In this document: positions 7,584 to 15,583 of the stretch, in pieces
Position numbering within the stretch: the stretch's first letter is position 1
Layout of the letters: each line of letters opens with the position of its first letter
Assembly (NCBI GenBank): GCA_014595895.1
Contig: JABUKB010000007.1
Location: 1 to 64,000, forward strand
Reading direction: 5' to 3'
Length of the DNA stretch: 64,000 nucleotides
Source: Lysinibacillus odysseyi
GTDB taxonomy: Bacteria; Bacillota; Bacilli; Bacillales_A; Planococcaceae
Translations under genes and position numbers: made by a program
Notes under the pieces: generated by a model
Database searches by the model: none
Told to the model about the DNA's origin: nothing
What the model saw: the letters and a program-made list of their open reading frames with translations, nothing else

Positions 7584-9083
7584 ATGTTACAAGTGGTAGA
7601 AATTCATTATATCAGACATGAAGTGAATCAAAAAGGGCGTTCTTACAAGGACGTGGCCAAAAGTGTAAAGCATGATTGGCGTACAGTGAAGAAGTATGCC
7701 GATCAAGAGGAATTTTCTCAGAAATTAAAACAAAAGCGCAAATCCCCAATAATGGATAAGGTGAAGCCAATTATCGATCAATGGCTAGAAGATGATTTAA
7801 AGTTCAAGAAGAAATTCCAACGGACAGCTAAACGAATGTTCACACAATTAGTTGAAGAGCATCAATTTGAAGGCTCTGAACGCTCTGTTCGACGGTATGT
7901 AAGTGCGCGTAAAGCAGAGTTAAAGAAAGAGGCAGAAGGAGCGGCGTTACCACTTGAAACCGTACCTGGTACTGCGCAAGTAGACTTTGGAAAAGCACCT
8001 TTTAATTATGGTGGAAATGTGATTGAATTACCATTCTTAGTGATGTCATTTCCGTTCTCAAATACATTTTATTATCAGGTATTTCCAACGGAGAATACAG
8101 AGTGTTTCTTAGAAGGGCTACAACGGATTTTCTTACGATTAGAAAGTGTACCGAAGACCATTCGTTTCGATAACTTATCACCAGCTGTAGGGAAAGTTCA
8201 TAGAAATGGTGTACGCGATTTAACCGAAAGCTTTGAACGATTTGTTTTACATTATGGTTTTGAAGCCGAGTTCTGTAATCCAGGTAGCGGCAATGAAAAA
8301 GGACATGTCGAGAATATGGTGAAATATATTCGCAATAACTTCTTATTGCCGGCACCCTATTTTACGGATCTGGATGAATTTAATGAGCAACAATGGCTCC
8401 TTGCGGAAAAGGATCAGTTGCGTGTGCATTATGAAAAACAAATTGAACAACATGTATTACATCAACAAACGATTGAAAAGCATCTTGTTTTACCAGAGAA
8501 GCAGTTCCATTGTGGCCGAATTCATACGTTAAAGGCAGACAAATCTGGACTTGTCCATTTTGAAACAAAGCTTTATTCAACCTCACCTCGTTTCGCACAA
8601 AAGAAGGTACTAATTGAAGTTCTTTATAACGAGGTTCGCATTTTAGATGAACAATATCAGTGTATTGTCCGCCATCCAAGGCTGTATGGCAATCAGGCCA
8701 AATCTATGGTTTGGCAACCTTATTTGAAGTTATTGGCCCAGAGGCCAAGAGCAATTAAATATTCCGGCGTTTATGATCAGTTACCGGATGAATGGCAACA
8801 TTATTTGAAGGCGTGTAAAGAAGCAGAACAGAAAGCTGCCTTTTCTCTTCTTGCAGAATTAATGAGTACAGCGTCTTTTGACGAATTGACAGAGGCATTA
8901 CGCATCGCAAGTACGATGGGACACCCATCAGTGGAGCAGATTAAACAGGCTTTCCGAGCAAGGAAATTTAATCAGCAACCTTACGAATCTATTGAGATGA
9001 AGCCCGCTATACCTACTTTGCCTGAGGTATCGAGAGGAACAGAACGATATGATGTCTTCTTTAATTCGCAGGTGTCTTCATGA
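7584..9083 (+). CDS. istA: IS21-family transposase IstA
   Basis: 499-residue DDE transposase. An N-terminal helix-turn-helix (about residues 1-50, KDVAKSVKHDWRTVKKYA) binds the ends. The RNase H-fold core carries VDFG (about residue 133), FDNL (about 196) and the NEKGHVE block (about residue 235) as the acidic triad. The C-terminal beta-barrel region follows. It acts with IstB in cut-and-paste or circle-mediated transposition. The stop overlaps the istB start by four bases (ATGA), giving translational coupling. The length is normal for the family and the frame is intact. Confidence 0.95.
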   Translation: MLQVVEIHYIRHEVNQKGRSYKDVAKSVKHDWRTVKKYADQEEFSQKLKQKRKSPIMDKVKPIIDQWLEDDLKFKKKFQRTAKRMFTQLVEEHQFEGSERSVRRYVSARKAELKKEAEGAALPLETVPGTAQVDFGKAPFNYGGNVIELPFLVMSFPFSNTFYYQVFPTENTECFLEGLQRIFLRLESVPKTIRFDNLSPAVGKVHRNGVRDLTESFERFVLHYGFEAEFCNPGSGNEKGHVENMVKYIRNNFLLPAPYFTDLDEFNEQQWLLAEKDQLRVHYEKQIEQHVLHQQTIEKHLVLPEKQFHCGRIHTLKADKSGLVHFETKLYSTSPRFAQKKVLIEVLYNEVRILDEQYQCIVRHPRLYGNQAKSMVWQPYLKLLAQRPRAIKYSGVYDQLPDEWQHYLKACKEAEQKAAFSLLAELMSTASFDELTEALRIASTMGHPSVEQIKQAFRARKFNQQPYESIEMKPAIPTLPEVSRGTERYDVFFNSQVSS

Positions 9084-9796
9084 GTGAATTATTAGTAGAG
9101 TGCGCCAAGCGTTTGAAATTGAGTCAATTGCGTTCACATATTGGGGAATTAACAGCAAAGGAAGTCGGCTTTTTAGAAAAGCTTTTTACACGAGAAATCG
9201 AGCAACGTGAGCAGTCCAAATTGAACTTATTATTAAAGCAAGCCCAGCTACCACAAAGCGGACAAGAACCGTATGAATGGCAACATGTCCAATTACCAAA
9301 AACAATTACGAAGGAGGAGCTCCTTGATGGAGCTTTTCTCGAAAAGCATGAAAATCTTATTTTATACGGTGGTGTGGGAACAGGCAAAACATATTTAAGT
9401 AAATGTATTGCGTTAAATGCCATATCTAGATACGGCCACAAAGTCCGCTTTTATACGGTCGCTGGACTAGTAAATCAACTGATTGACGCAAACCAAAAAG
9501 GCCAGCTCAACCGATTGATGAATCAATTAGATAAGCTAGACCTCTTAATATTAGATGAATTAGGCTATATTCCGCTAGGAAAGGAAGGCGCAGAATTACT
9601 TTTCCAAGTGATTTCGATGTGTTATGAGAAACGCAGTATCATTATCACAACCAACCTGCAATTCGGTCAATGGAACCATGTATTCGGCAATCAAGTATTA
9701 ACAGAGGCGGTAATCGATCGCTTAATCCATCATTCACATCTAACAATCTTTACTGGTGAGAGCTATCGATATCGTAATTCAAGTATTAGAAGTTAA
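9080..9796 (+). CDS. istB: IS21-family helper ATPase IstB
   Basis: 238-residue AAA+ ATPase of the DnaC/IstB type that loads IstA on target DNA. Walker A GGVGTGKTYL (about residues 96-105), Walker B LLILDELGY (about 155-163), and the sensor ITTNLQF are all present. The start overlaps the istA stop. The protein appears complete, so the element may still be active. Confidence 0.95.
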   Translation: MSELLVECAKRLKLSQLRSHIGELTAKEVGFLEKLFTREIEQREQSKLNLLLKQAQLPQSGQEPYEWQHVQLPKTITKEELLDGAFLEKHENLILYGGVGTGKTYLSKCIALNAISRYGHKVRFYTVAGLVNQLIDANQKGQLNRLMNQLDKLDLLILDELGYIPLGKEGAELLFQVISMCYEKRSIIITTNLQFGQWNHVFGNQVLTEAVIDRLIHHSHLTIFTGESYRYRNSSIRS

Positions 9797-9944
9797 GTAA
9801 GATAGTGTTGGCAAGTGACTGCAAAATTAATGTCCCTTTTATACATTTTTTAGTTGCCAAATCCAGCTTGTCCCTTATCTAATTATTATTTTTTGGGCTA
9901 TCTTGTTTTACCTTATTTATAAAAAAGGAAATAATCCTAACAAT

Positions 9945-9972
9945 ATTCCCAAAGCTTAGTTTGGAGACTTAC
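9945..9972 (-). repeat. family B cassette repeat, right end of cassette 1
   Basis: The reverse complement reads TCTCCAAACTAAGCTTTGGG and continues AATATT, matching the left end at 7190. It overlaps the stop codon of the passenger gene. Confidence 0.5.
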
Positions 9973-9992
9973 TGTTCATAAGCAGCCAAAAT

Positions 9993-10018
9993 ACCCCCTA
10001 TTCAATTGAATGGGGGCT
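9993..10018 (+). terminator. terminator-like hairpin between cassettes
   Basis: Nearly perfect stem CCCCCTATTCAA / TTGAATGGGGG followed by CTTTG, lying between the right end of cassette 1 and the left end of cassette 2. Confidence 0.5.
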
Positions 10019-10021
10019 TTG

Positions 10022-10058
10022 ATTCCCTAACTTGCATTTGGGAACGTTATTTGATTGA
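10022..10058 (+). repeat. family B cassette repeat, left end of cassette 2
   Basis: Reads ATTCCCTAACTTGCATTTGG and then GAACGTTATTTGATTG. The reverse complement of 10702-10736 matches it (CTCCCAAATCCCGCTTTGGG then AACCATTTGATAT), enclosing the acetyltransferase gene. Confidence 0.55.
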
Positions 10059-10116
10059 AGTTGTATAACATATTCAAGTATTAGTTTTATTTCTAGTTCA
10101 ATGTTACATTATGAAA

Positions 10117-10629
10117 TTAATTAGAGCTTCGTAAAAATAAAACCATATGTTCTTCATCCCAATACTGACCATTTAATTTCAAAGCTTTTTCTTCTAATCC
10201 ATACCTACTAAACCCTAATGTAGTATACAAATTTTTAGCTGCAATGTTATTTGATACGACTGTTAAATGAAGCTGTTCAAGTTCTAATAATTTTGCATTT
10301 TCTATGAGATGCAGCATCAATGATTTCCCGATTTTTAAACCACGATGTTTTTGTGAAACAAACATAGCTAGAATGTTAGCTTTATGTCTAATTTTTAATG
10401 GCGTTTCAAGTTGTAACGTGACAACTCCGACTAATTCATCATTAACAAATGCTCCGTATGTATAACGATTAATAATTTGCATTGTTTCAGCGTATTTTTG
10501 AACTGGATTTTCTACTTGTAATTCTTCTTCATATGTCATTAAAAACGATTCTGGACTTTGTTTTAGAGATTGTAATCTTAATGCCCAATAAGATTCTGCA
10601 TCAGCTACTGATAATTGACGAATATGCAT
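10117..10629 (-). CDS. GNAT-family N-acetyltransferase
   Basis: 170 residues with the GNAT fold. N-terminal ADAESYWALRLQSL (motif C region) is followed by a central strand GVVTLQLE, then motif A LAMFVSQKHRGLKIGKSLM with the RGLKIGK acetyl-CoA pyrophosphate loop, and motif B with LTVVSNNIAAKNLYTTLGF. Such enzymes acetylate amino groups of small molecules or proteins; the substrate cannot be read. AAGGAAGTG precedes the ATG. It is the single gene of cassette 2, bounded by inverted family B repeats, which suggests it moved as a unit. Confidence 0.9.
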   Translation of the reverse strand: MHIRQLSVADAESYWALRLQSLKQSPESFLMTYEEELQVENPVQKYAETMQIINRYTYGAFVNDELVGVVTLQLETPLKIRHKANILAMFVSQKHRGLKIGKSLMLHLIENAKLLELEQLHLTVVSNNIAAKNLYTTLGFSRYGLEEKALKLNGQYWDEEHMVLFLRSSN

Positions 10630-10701
10630 CCAAGCACTTCCTTAATTTAATTTTTCAAAAATGAAATTAAATTTTATCAATATTCAGTATTTATATCAAA
10701 T

Positions 10702-10736
10702 GGTTCCCAAAGCGGGATTTGGGAGGTTTCTGATAT
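10702..10736 (-). repeat. family B cassette repeat, right end of cassette 2
   Basis: Contains TTCCCAAAGCGGGATTTGGG, the inverted counterpart of the copy at 10022. The palindromic TTCCCAAA / TTTGGG core is kept. Confidence 0.55.
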
Positions 10737-10773
10737 ATAATGTATGAAATTTATGTAAAATTGAAATTTTAAA

Positions 10774-10974
10774 TTATTTATTATCTAACTTTTTTTCGAG
10801 CAACTCTACTCGTTTTTTTAAAGAATCTAATTCTAAAATTAATTTTGCATCATCATTCTTTTGCGACATTTGCATAGTTTTATAAACTCGACTTAACGCC
10901 CAATATGCAATTAAAAGGCATATTAAAGGTATAGCTATTGCAATTATGATACCTACTAAAGTTTCGAAAATAAT
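10774..10974 (-). CDS. small membrane protein with coiled coil, probable ATT start
   Basis: 66 residues: an N-terminal membrane span (about residues 5-25, VGIIIAIAIPLICLLIAYW) followed by a charged coiled coil (LILELDSLKKRVELLEKKL). The frame contains no ATG, GTG or TTG before the membrane span. GAAAGGAG lies seven bases before ATT at 10974, so ATT is the likely start codon. Internal ATG codons would remove the span. The family is unknown, and it resembles phage- or plasmid-type small bitopic proteins. Confidence 0.5.
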   Translation of the reverse strand: MIFETLVGIIIAIAIPLICLLIAYWALSRVYKTMQMSQKNDDAKLILELDSLKKRVELLEKKLDNK

Positions 10975-11112
10975 AGACCAACTCCTTTCAACAGCTAATT
11001 ACCTTAATATTAATTACTTCAATTTGCAACAATTTCACAATGCGTTATTTCAAGATATTTACTCCATCTTTGTATAAATATCAGTTGCAATATAGCCTAG
11101 AAAGTTGAGGTG

Positions 11113-12150
11113 TTACCGAATTTTAATACTATAATATCGCATTGCCTTTGGAACACCTTCTATATCAAATATTCCATCGACGATTAAACGTCTGACGCGA
11201 TATTCTATAAATTGATCACCAACATATTGATTTAAATGACCTATTACTTCACCAATTATCCTAGCTGATTTTATAAATTCAATGGATTTTTTCTTCTTAT
11301 GGAACTTCTTAACTGTATTGATGATGTACTCGTCGTAAAAAGTTTCAGGAACACTAATAATTTTATTACTTTCCCAGATTCTTAAAACTTCTTTATCCTC
11401 ACATAGTTGCTCCCATTGCTGTTCAAGCTTTTTACGTTCTGTTTGCGTTAGTGCATTTCCATTTTTTCCGTTTTCGTAAATTTGCTTTAATTGCTTCGAT
11501 GAAAGTTCGCCCATATGTCGTGGGGTAAAATCAATTTCAGGCCGATCGAAATGAGTTTTATAGGCATCATTTATATTTATCATCGCAATATCGTTTGTTT
11601 TTTCTTTTAATACATAGAGAACCAACCGTAAAGCAGTTTGCTCATGGGCATTTTCTCCAACCCAAATCACGATTGTGTGGTGACTTGGAATTTGTTCAAT
11701 ATTTAATATAGTTTGTTGAAAGCTCTTTTCATAGGTAAATAGCAATTCTTCATCCATGTTTATATGTGTTCTTAACCATTCATACCGATTATTGATTCCT
11801 TGTGCGTCATGTAAGTTCCAAATCGGACCTATTGAAAATAAATCGGAACAGTTAATAATGTTTTCTTGTTGAATCAAATCGGACTCTTTTAAAGCAATTT
11901 TTAAACTACCAGTAGGGGAATCGCCAAATACAATATGCGTCGTGTGAAATTGTGTTTGTTCGACACTAGCTTGATTTTTTTTATATGCTAACAGGTCGTT
12001 AAATGTATTTTTTATATCTAAAAAGAATTGCTGTTCTGAATAGCCTTTTCTCTCCTCGACAGTTTGCATACGCAAAAAGACTTGAAGTAATAATGATTTT
12101 AATTCTGTATCGTCTAAATGATTAATTGTATCTATGATTTTATCGAACAA
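11113..12150 (-). CDS. DUF1835 / DUF3658 domain protein
   Basis: 345 residues. The motif THIVFGDSPTGSLKIAL begins about residue 70 and marks DUF1835, a Rossmann-like domain common in Bacilli. The C-terminal part (about 230-345) matches the position of DUF3658. The N-terminal 60 residues are helical. The molecular role is not established for the family. TTG at 12150 is eight bases after AAGGAGG and is the clear start. The gene is monocistronic. Confidence 0.85.
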   Translation of the reverse strand: MFDKIIDTINHLDDTELKSLLLQVFLRMQTVEERKGYSEQQFFLDIKNTFNDLLAYKKNQASVEQTQFHTTHIVFGDSPTGSLKIALKESDLIQQENIINCSDLFSIGPIWNLHDAQGINNRYEWLRTHINMDEELLFTYEKSFQQTILNIEQIPSHHTIVIWVGENAHEQTALRLVLYVLKEKTNDIAMININDAYKTHFDRPEIDFTPRHMGELSSKQLKQIYENGKNGNALTQTERKKLEQQWEQLCEDKEVLRIWESNKIISVPETFYDEYIINTVKKFHKKKKSIEFIKSARIIGEVIGHLNQYVGDQFIEYRVRRLIVDGIFDIEGVPKAMRYYSIKIR

Positions 12151-12593
12151 TTAAAAAGCCTCCTTTTGTATGATTTTACCATATCTTTAATTAAGGTAAT
12201 TGAAGTAAGACGTCTCCAACTCCTCATTCGTTAACTTTATTTGCTTAACTTTGTAAATACGCATAAATCTGACGAGACCCCCACGTAAATTATCATTGCA
12301 ATTGCCAGTACAATTATCGATATTTTTTGTTACAGTCCCATTATCTAATTTTTCAAGAATAGAACTTTTGTTCCTTTTTTAACGGGAGAATAAAAAAAGT
12401 AAATAATAAAAAACTCGGTATGCTACAATAAAAACGTACTTTATCACCTTTGTAAGAGCAGCATGGTTAACTAGACTATGCTGTTTTATTTTGGTTAAAA
12501 GGATATAAAGGTATATAAAACATATTAAAATACGTTAAATCATATTAAATCTCTTTAAAACCATTAAAAATAGGTTAAAACAAATAAAAAGCA
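12151..12593. other. intergenic stretch, no certain gene
   Basis: 443 bases, AT-rich. A minus-strand frame of about 55 codons is open between 12350 and 12180 but lacks a normal start, so it is not called. At 12209-12240 there is a weak match to the family B repeat. Nothing else is recognised. Confidence 0.3.
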
Positions 12594-13414
12594 GTGAGAG
12601 GTGATGAAAGTGAAATTGTCTTTCGTCCAGCAGCATTTCCTGAGCATACATATGTTTCCAGAAAGTCAACGGATATTGGGATTGAAACGGATTATGAGCT
12701 ACGACTACGACAGGCATTAAAGATTTCCAGTTGTTTAAAGCCATTATCATTTCATTACCTCACCGAGCAGATGATGCGATTCGAAAGAATGCGGATCTGC
12801 AAGGACGTTTAAGTTTGATCAATATTCAGCCTTGGCAATTAAATGAGTTGGAGGGAATTGCACGACTTGGCTTTGAAAAGCTAGCGATTTCCATTGATGA
12901 AACATTAATTGAGCGCATTGCTGTGGAAAGTTTAACGTCACCGCAACTGATGCAGTACATTTGCTTAAGCATTTGTACGCTACTGGATGCCGATGAAAAA
13001 GAAGTAAAAGAAATTCCGGAAACCATTTTAGAAACGGCCTTTAAGTTTACGACTATGAACTTTGAATACCGGGATGTGGTGAAGGTGTTAAAGGACGGTC
13101 CCTATACAAGAGGCAGGGAACGCAAGCAATACCAATTGGCTGAAGGGCATGTGGATTTGTATAATCTGATTATCCAAGCGATTGCCATTGCCCCCCATTA
13201 ATGGGGATGACATTAGATGAATTGAAGCAGCGAATGGATTCGTTTATTACAGAAGGACCGAAACCGGATAAAAAGGCGACTCGTGATGCTTTAGCGAAAC
13301 TACAGCTTATTATTGATGAGCGTGAGAACATTTATAAAGTCTTTGAATAGAAAGATCAAACACTTTATATTCTAGACCCAATTTTTTTATTCTACTTACG
13401 TTGGGGGAGTCATT
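12594..13414 (+). pseudogene. decayed ATPase (STAND/AAA-type) gene
   Basis: The first frame (12594-12728) encodes an N-terminal FRPAAFPEHTYV segment and a helix typical of the region before a P-loop. The frame from 12731 then encodes the post-P-loop part (SLPHRADDAIRKNADLQGRL and a helical lid). The P-loop itself is missing, so an internal deletion joined them. A run of six C at 13190-13197 shifts the frame. The C-terminal part (GMTLDELKQRM ...) carries a TAG where Trp is expected near 13348. Three independent lesions make it inactive. It lies directly before two small genes that end in a PD-(D/E)XK nuclease, suggesting a former defence operon. Confidence 0.7.
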
Positions 13415-13415
13415 G

Positions 13416-13694
13416 ATGGAGCCGAAGAATTTACGCTTACAATTGGAAAAAGCAATGGACACAAGGCAAATACAACTTGTTCTTCAACAGCTCTTATTTG
13501 TATTAGAAAACCAGCTAACAGAAAAAGAATTTGTACGCTTGAAGCAAATTGCCATGTATCAAGAAAATGCCTTTTCTCCTGCGGCTACGGAGCAAAGCGT
13601 GAAGGCAGCGAAAGAGCGTATGCTTCATTTTTTAGCGAATAGACCCATGGTGAAGCAGGAGGCTACCAAAAGAGGTGACCCTGCTGCTGATTGA
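13416..13694 (+). CDS. small helical protein of the ATPase-nuclease operon
   Basis: About 92 residues, all helical and Gln/Lys-rich, no known domain. The start at 13416 follows GGGGGAG by eight bases, and an upstream in-frame GTG is less well placed. Its end overlaps the start of the nuclease gene by about 20 bases, so the two are translationally coupled. By position it may be an accessory subunit linking ATPase and nuclease. Confidence 0.6.
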   Translation: MEPKNLRLQLEKAMDTRQIQLVLQQLLFVLENQLTEKEFVRLKQIAMYQENAFSPAATEQSVKAAKERMLHFLANRPMVKQEATKRGDPAAD

Positions 13695-14151
13695 AAAGCT
13701 GCTGACGAATTTTCTTCTCTATGTGGAGGAGCTTATACAAAAAGCACCACATGGCAAGGCAAAGACTGCAGAAGCCTTGCAGCAAGTCAGCATACAAAAT
13801 GAGTATGATGTGCAGCATTTACTGTACAGCGTGATTAAACCTTTTTTCCCGCAGGCCCGTACAGAAACAGCAGACGATGCGGGTTATGGCAGTATTCGCT
13901 ATGACATCGTGCTAGATGACTGTGATCTAACCATTGAAACAAAATGTACCCGTGCTAAAATGACCGAGCGTCAGTTAACGGAAGAGATTGCAGCGGACAG
14001 CTTTCATTATCAGAAGGGGAATGTATTTTTCTTTGTGTATGACCGATTTAAAATTATCCGAAATAAAACGGCTTTTGAAGTGGCGTATTCAAAGGAAGAG
14101 CAGGGCAAACTGCAACGAACGATTGGGTTGCAGCCGATTGTATTTAGTTAG
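13675..14151 (+). CDS. PD-(D/E)XK-type nuclease-like protein
   Basis: 158 residues. The pattern RYDIVLDDCDLTIETKCTR (Asp77, Glu88, Lys90) fits the PD-(D/E)XK nuclease core, followed by helix and strand NVFFFVYDRFKII. It is probably the effector of a three-gene module with the preceding ATPase, which is broken here. The start is GTG overlapping the previous gene. The target (DNA or phage) is unknown. A hairpin with a T-run follows at about 14163-14197. Confidence 0.65.
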   Translation: MTLLLIEKLLTNFLLYVEELIQKAPHGKAKTAEALQQVSIQNEYDVQHLLYSVIKPFFPQARTETADDAGYGSIRYDIVLDDCDLTIETKCTRAKMTERQLTEEIAADSFHYQKGNVFFFVYDRFKIIRNKTAFEVAYSKEEQGKLQRTIGLQPIVFS

Positions 14152-14259
14152 ATAACGAAGTGAAGGCACAAACGACCAAAATCGCTTGTACCTTTTTTAA
14201 ATTATAAGTATATAGCTTATACCTTCTTCCTTAACGTAATCATCGCCTGGAAGTATGTA

Positions 14260-14334
14260 TTATCTACTGAAGAACCATATGATCAATAAAAGAATGGTAA
14301 TTATTGTCCAAATAAGTACTTGTTTATTTTTCAT
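14260..14334 (-). CDS. 24-residue single-span membrane peptide
   Basis: Starts MKNKQVLIWTII, continues with a run of Ile/Leu/Trp and ends FFSR. It has a strong GGGGAGGTG ribosome binding site six bases before the ATG. Such very small bitopic peptides are often membrane-complex modulators or type I toxins. No antisense RNA was identified, so the role is open. Confidence 0.5.
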   Translation of the reverse strand: MKNKQVLIWTIITILLLIIWFFSR

Positions 14335-14449
14335 AACCAGCACCTCCCCAATGGCATTTTAGAAAGCTTTATCGTATAGTCACTGAAGTCTTATTTGGGG
14401 ATATACTTGATAGTAAAGCAGTTGAAGCCACTAGTGCGGCCCCACCTGC

Positions 14450-15352
14450 TTATTTCTTTTTATCCGCATTATTTTTTAAAAGCTCTTCCAAACGACCCTC
14501 ATACGTCTGACGTATACGGTTGTTCTCAGCCTGAAGCTCTGTAATGCGTGTGTTGTATGTATCAAGCTGTGCTTGCAGTTTCTCCTGGTATTCACGCTCA
14601 GCTTTCACAATGGCACGCTCGAGTGCAAGCTCATGACGTTCCTGTAGAAGGGCGTTGGCTTGTTCTGCTTTTGCCTGCTCCTCCGCAAGTGCCTTTTCAA
14701 GTTCACTCACTTTATTGGCATTGGCTTTAGCTTCATCTGTGGCAGCAGCAAGTACACTTTCAAGAGCCTGCTTTTCAGAGGCAGCGTTCGCAATTAAGGC
14801 AGCTTTCTCTTCAGTAAAAGCAGTCTTTAACTGTTCATTTTCCTCTGCATAGCCCTGATATTTCGCAACCAAGCCTGTCAATGAATCATTCTTTTCCTTA
14901 TACTCGGCAATCAGTAGCTGACTGTTTTCAATTGCTGTACGAGCTTCCTCTAACTGCTTGTACTGCTCAGCCTGAAGCGCCGTTAATTCCTCTTTTTCAG
15001 CTTGAAGTGTTTGCACGGATTGCTTTGTTACTTGCAGTTTCTCCTGAAGTTCCGTAAGCAGCTGCTCTTTCTTTTCAAGCTGCTCCGATACTTCACGTAC
15101 AGCTTGATCTTTAAAGTACATCGACTGCTGGACCATATTCACCACAAGCTCATAAATGCGGGTCGTGTGCAGTTCGAGTTCATTTAAATTGCGTGTGTAT
15201 TCCGGTGCATTTGTTTGAAGTGCCTTTACTTCATAAGTAGCGAGTGCATTTTCAAACCATTCCTTCGAGGAAAGTCCGCTTGTTTCAATAAGCAATTTCG
15301 CACGATCATAGACATCATCCGTTACTTTAAAGCCAAACGTTTTATCTGCCAA
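14450..15352 (-). CDS. KfrA-like DNA-binding coiled-coil protein
   Basis: 300 residues. The N-terminal ~60 residues (FGFKVTDDVYDRAKLLIETS ...) look like a small DNA-binding domain. From about residue 75 to 290 there is one long coiled coil rich in Glu, Lys and Gln. This is the architecture of plasmid KfrA-type proteins, which bind their own promoter and aid plasmid stability. TTG at 15352 follows GGGAGGG by eight bases. The upstream 200 bases carry several palindromic GGTTAACC operators, suggesting autoregulation. It is downstream of, and on the same strand as, the MmcB-like nuclease gene. Confidence 0.65.
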   Translation of the reverse strand: MADKTFGFKVTDDVYDRAKLLIETSGLSSKEWFENALATYEVKALQTNAPEYTRNLNELELHTTRIYELVVNMVQQSMYFKDQAVREVSEQLEKKEQLLTELQEKLQVTKQSVQTLQAEKEELTALQAEQYKQLEEARTAIENSQLLIAEYKEKNDSLTGLVAKYQGYAEENEQLKTAFTEEKAALIANAASEKQALESVLAAATDEAKANANKVSELEKALAEEQAKAEQANALLQERHELALERAIVKAEREYQEKLQAQLDTYNTRITELQAENNRIRQTYEGRLEELLKNNADKKK

Positions 15353-15395
15353 TTTAAATCCCTCCCAGTTATCTTTTTCTTACAATATAATCAAT

Positions 15396-15410
15396 GGTTA
15401 ACCAGTTAAC
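15396..15410. promoter_or_regulatory. palindromic operator GGTTAACCAGTTAAC
   Basis: Lies 44 bases upstream of the KfrA-like gene. A near-perfect second copy with the same preceding bases (TCAATGGTTAACC) lies at 15525-15540. Confidence 0.55.
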
Positions 15411-15524
15411 TTAGGTAACTAAAGCCGGTAACAGTTAAGATGATGAAGTGAAAAAGGGTTTTAAGTACAACGTCATGAACAATCTAAAGAAATGAGGTTA
15501 ACTTAAAAACCTTATTATATCAAT

Positions 15525-15540
15525 GGTTAACCGGTTAACC
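15525..15540. promoter_or_regulatory. palindromic operator GGTTAACCGGTTAACC
   Basis: A perfect 16-bp palindrome between the nuclease gene and the KfrA-like gene. Half or diverged sites are at 15496-15502 (GGTTAAC) and 15563-15575 (GTTAACCGGTAAA). The cluster probably binds a plasmid-encoded repressor. Confidence 0.6.
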
Positions 15541-15583
15541 TTTTACAAATATAGTATTCGACGTTAACCGGTAAATTCCTTTT

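Larger units (their letters stand above)
7484..9836 (+). mobile_element. IS21-family insertion sequence
   Basis: It carries istA and istB in the typical overlapping order. The ends share GGKACAYTAATTT and, further in, CACTTGCCAACA in inverted orientation, about 15-25 bases from each tip. The boundaries are estimated from where this symmetry starts. The flanks (TTTC / TTTT) do not show a clear target duplication. The element lies inside a small membrane protein gene. Confidence 0.8.
7340..9959 (+). pseudogene. small two-span membrane protein split by an IS21 element
   Basis: The 5' part (7340-7483, ribosome binding site AAAAGGAG) encodes an N-terminal membrane span and continues to ...KNVPF. 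The same frame resumes after the IS at 9837 and ends at 9959 with a second span (IFWAILFYLIYKK) and a Lys/Asn-rich tail. Removing the insertion restores one open frame of about 88 residues. The family is not recognised. The gene is the only passenger of a cassette bounded by family B repeats. Confidence 0.6.

Noticed and set aside
12180..12350. Minus-strand frame of about 55 codons
   Set aside because: No usual start codon and no recognisable protein; the plus strand has equally long alternatives.
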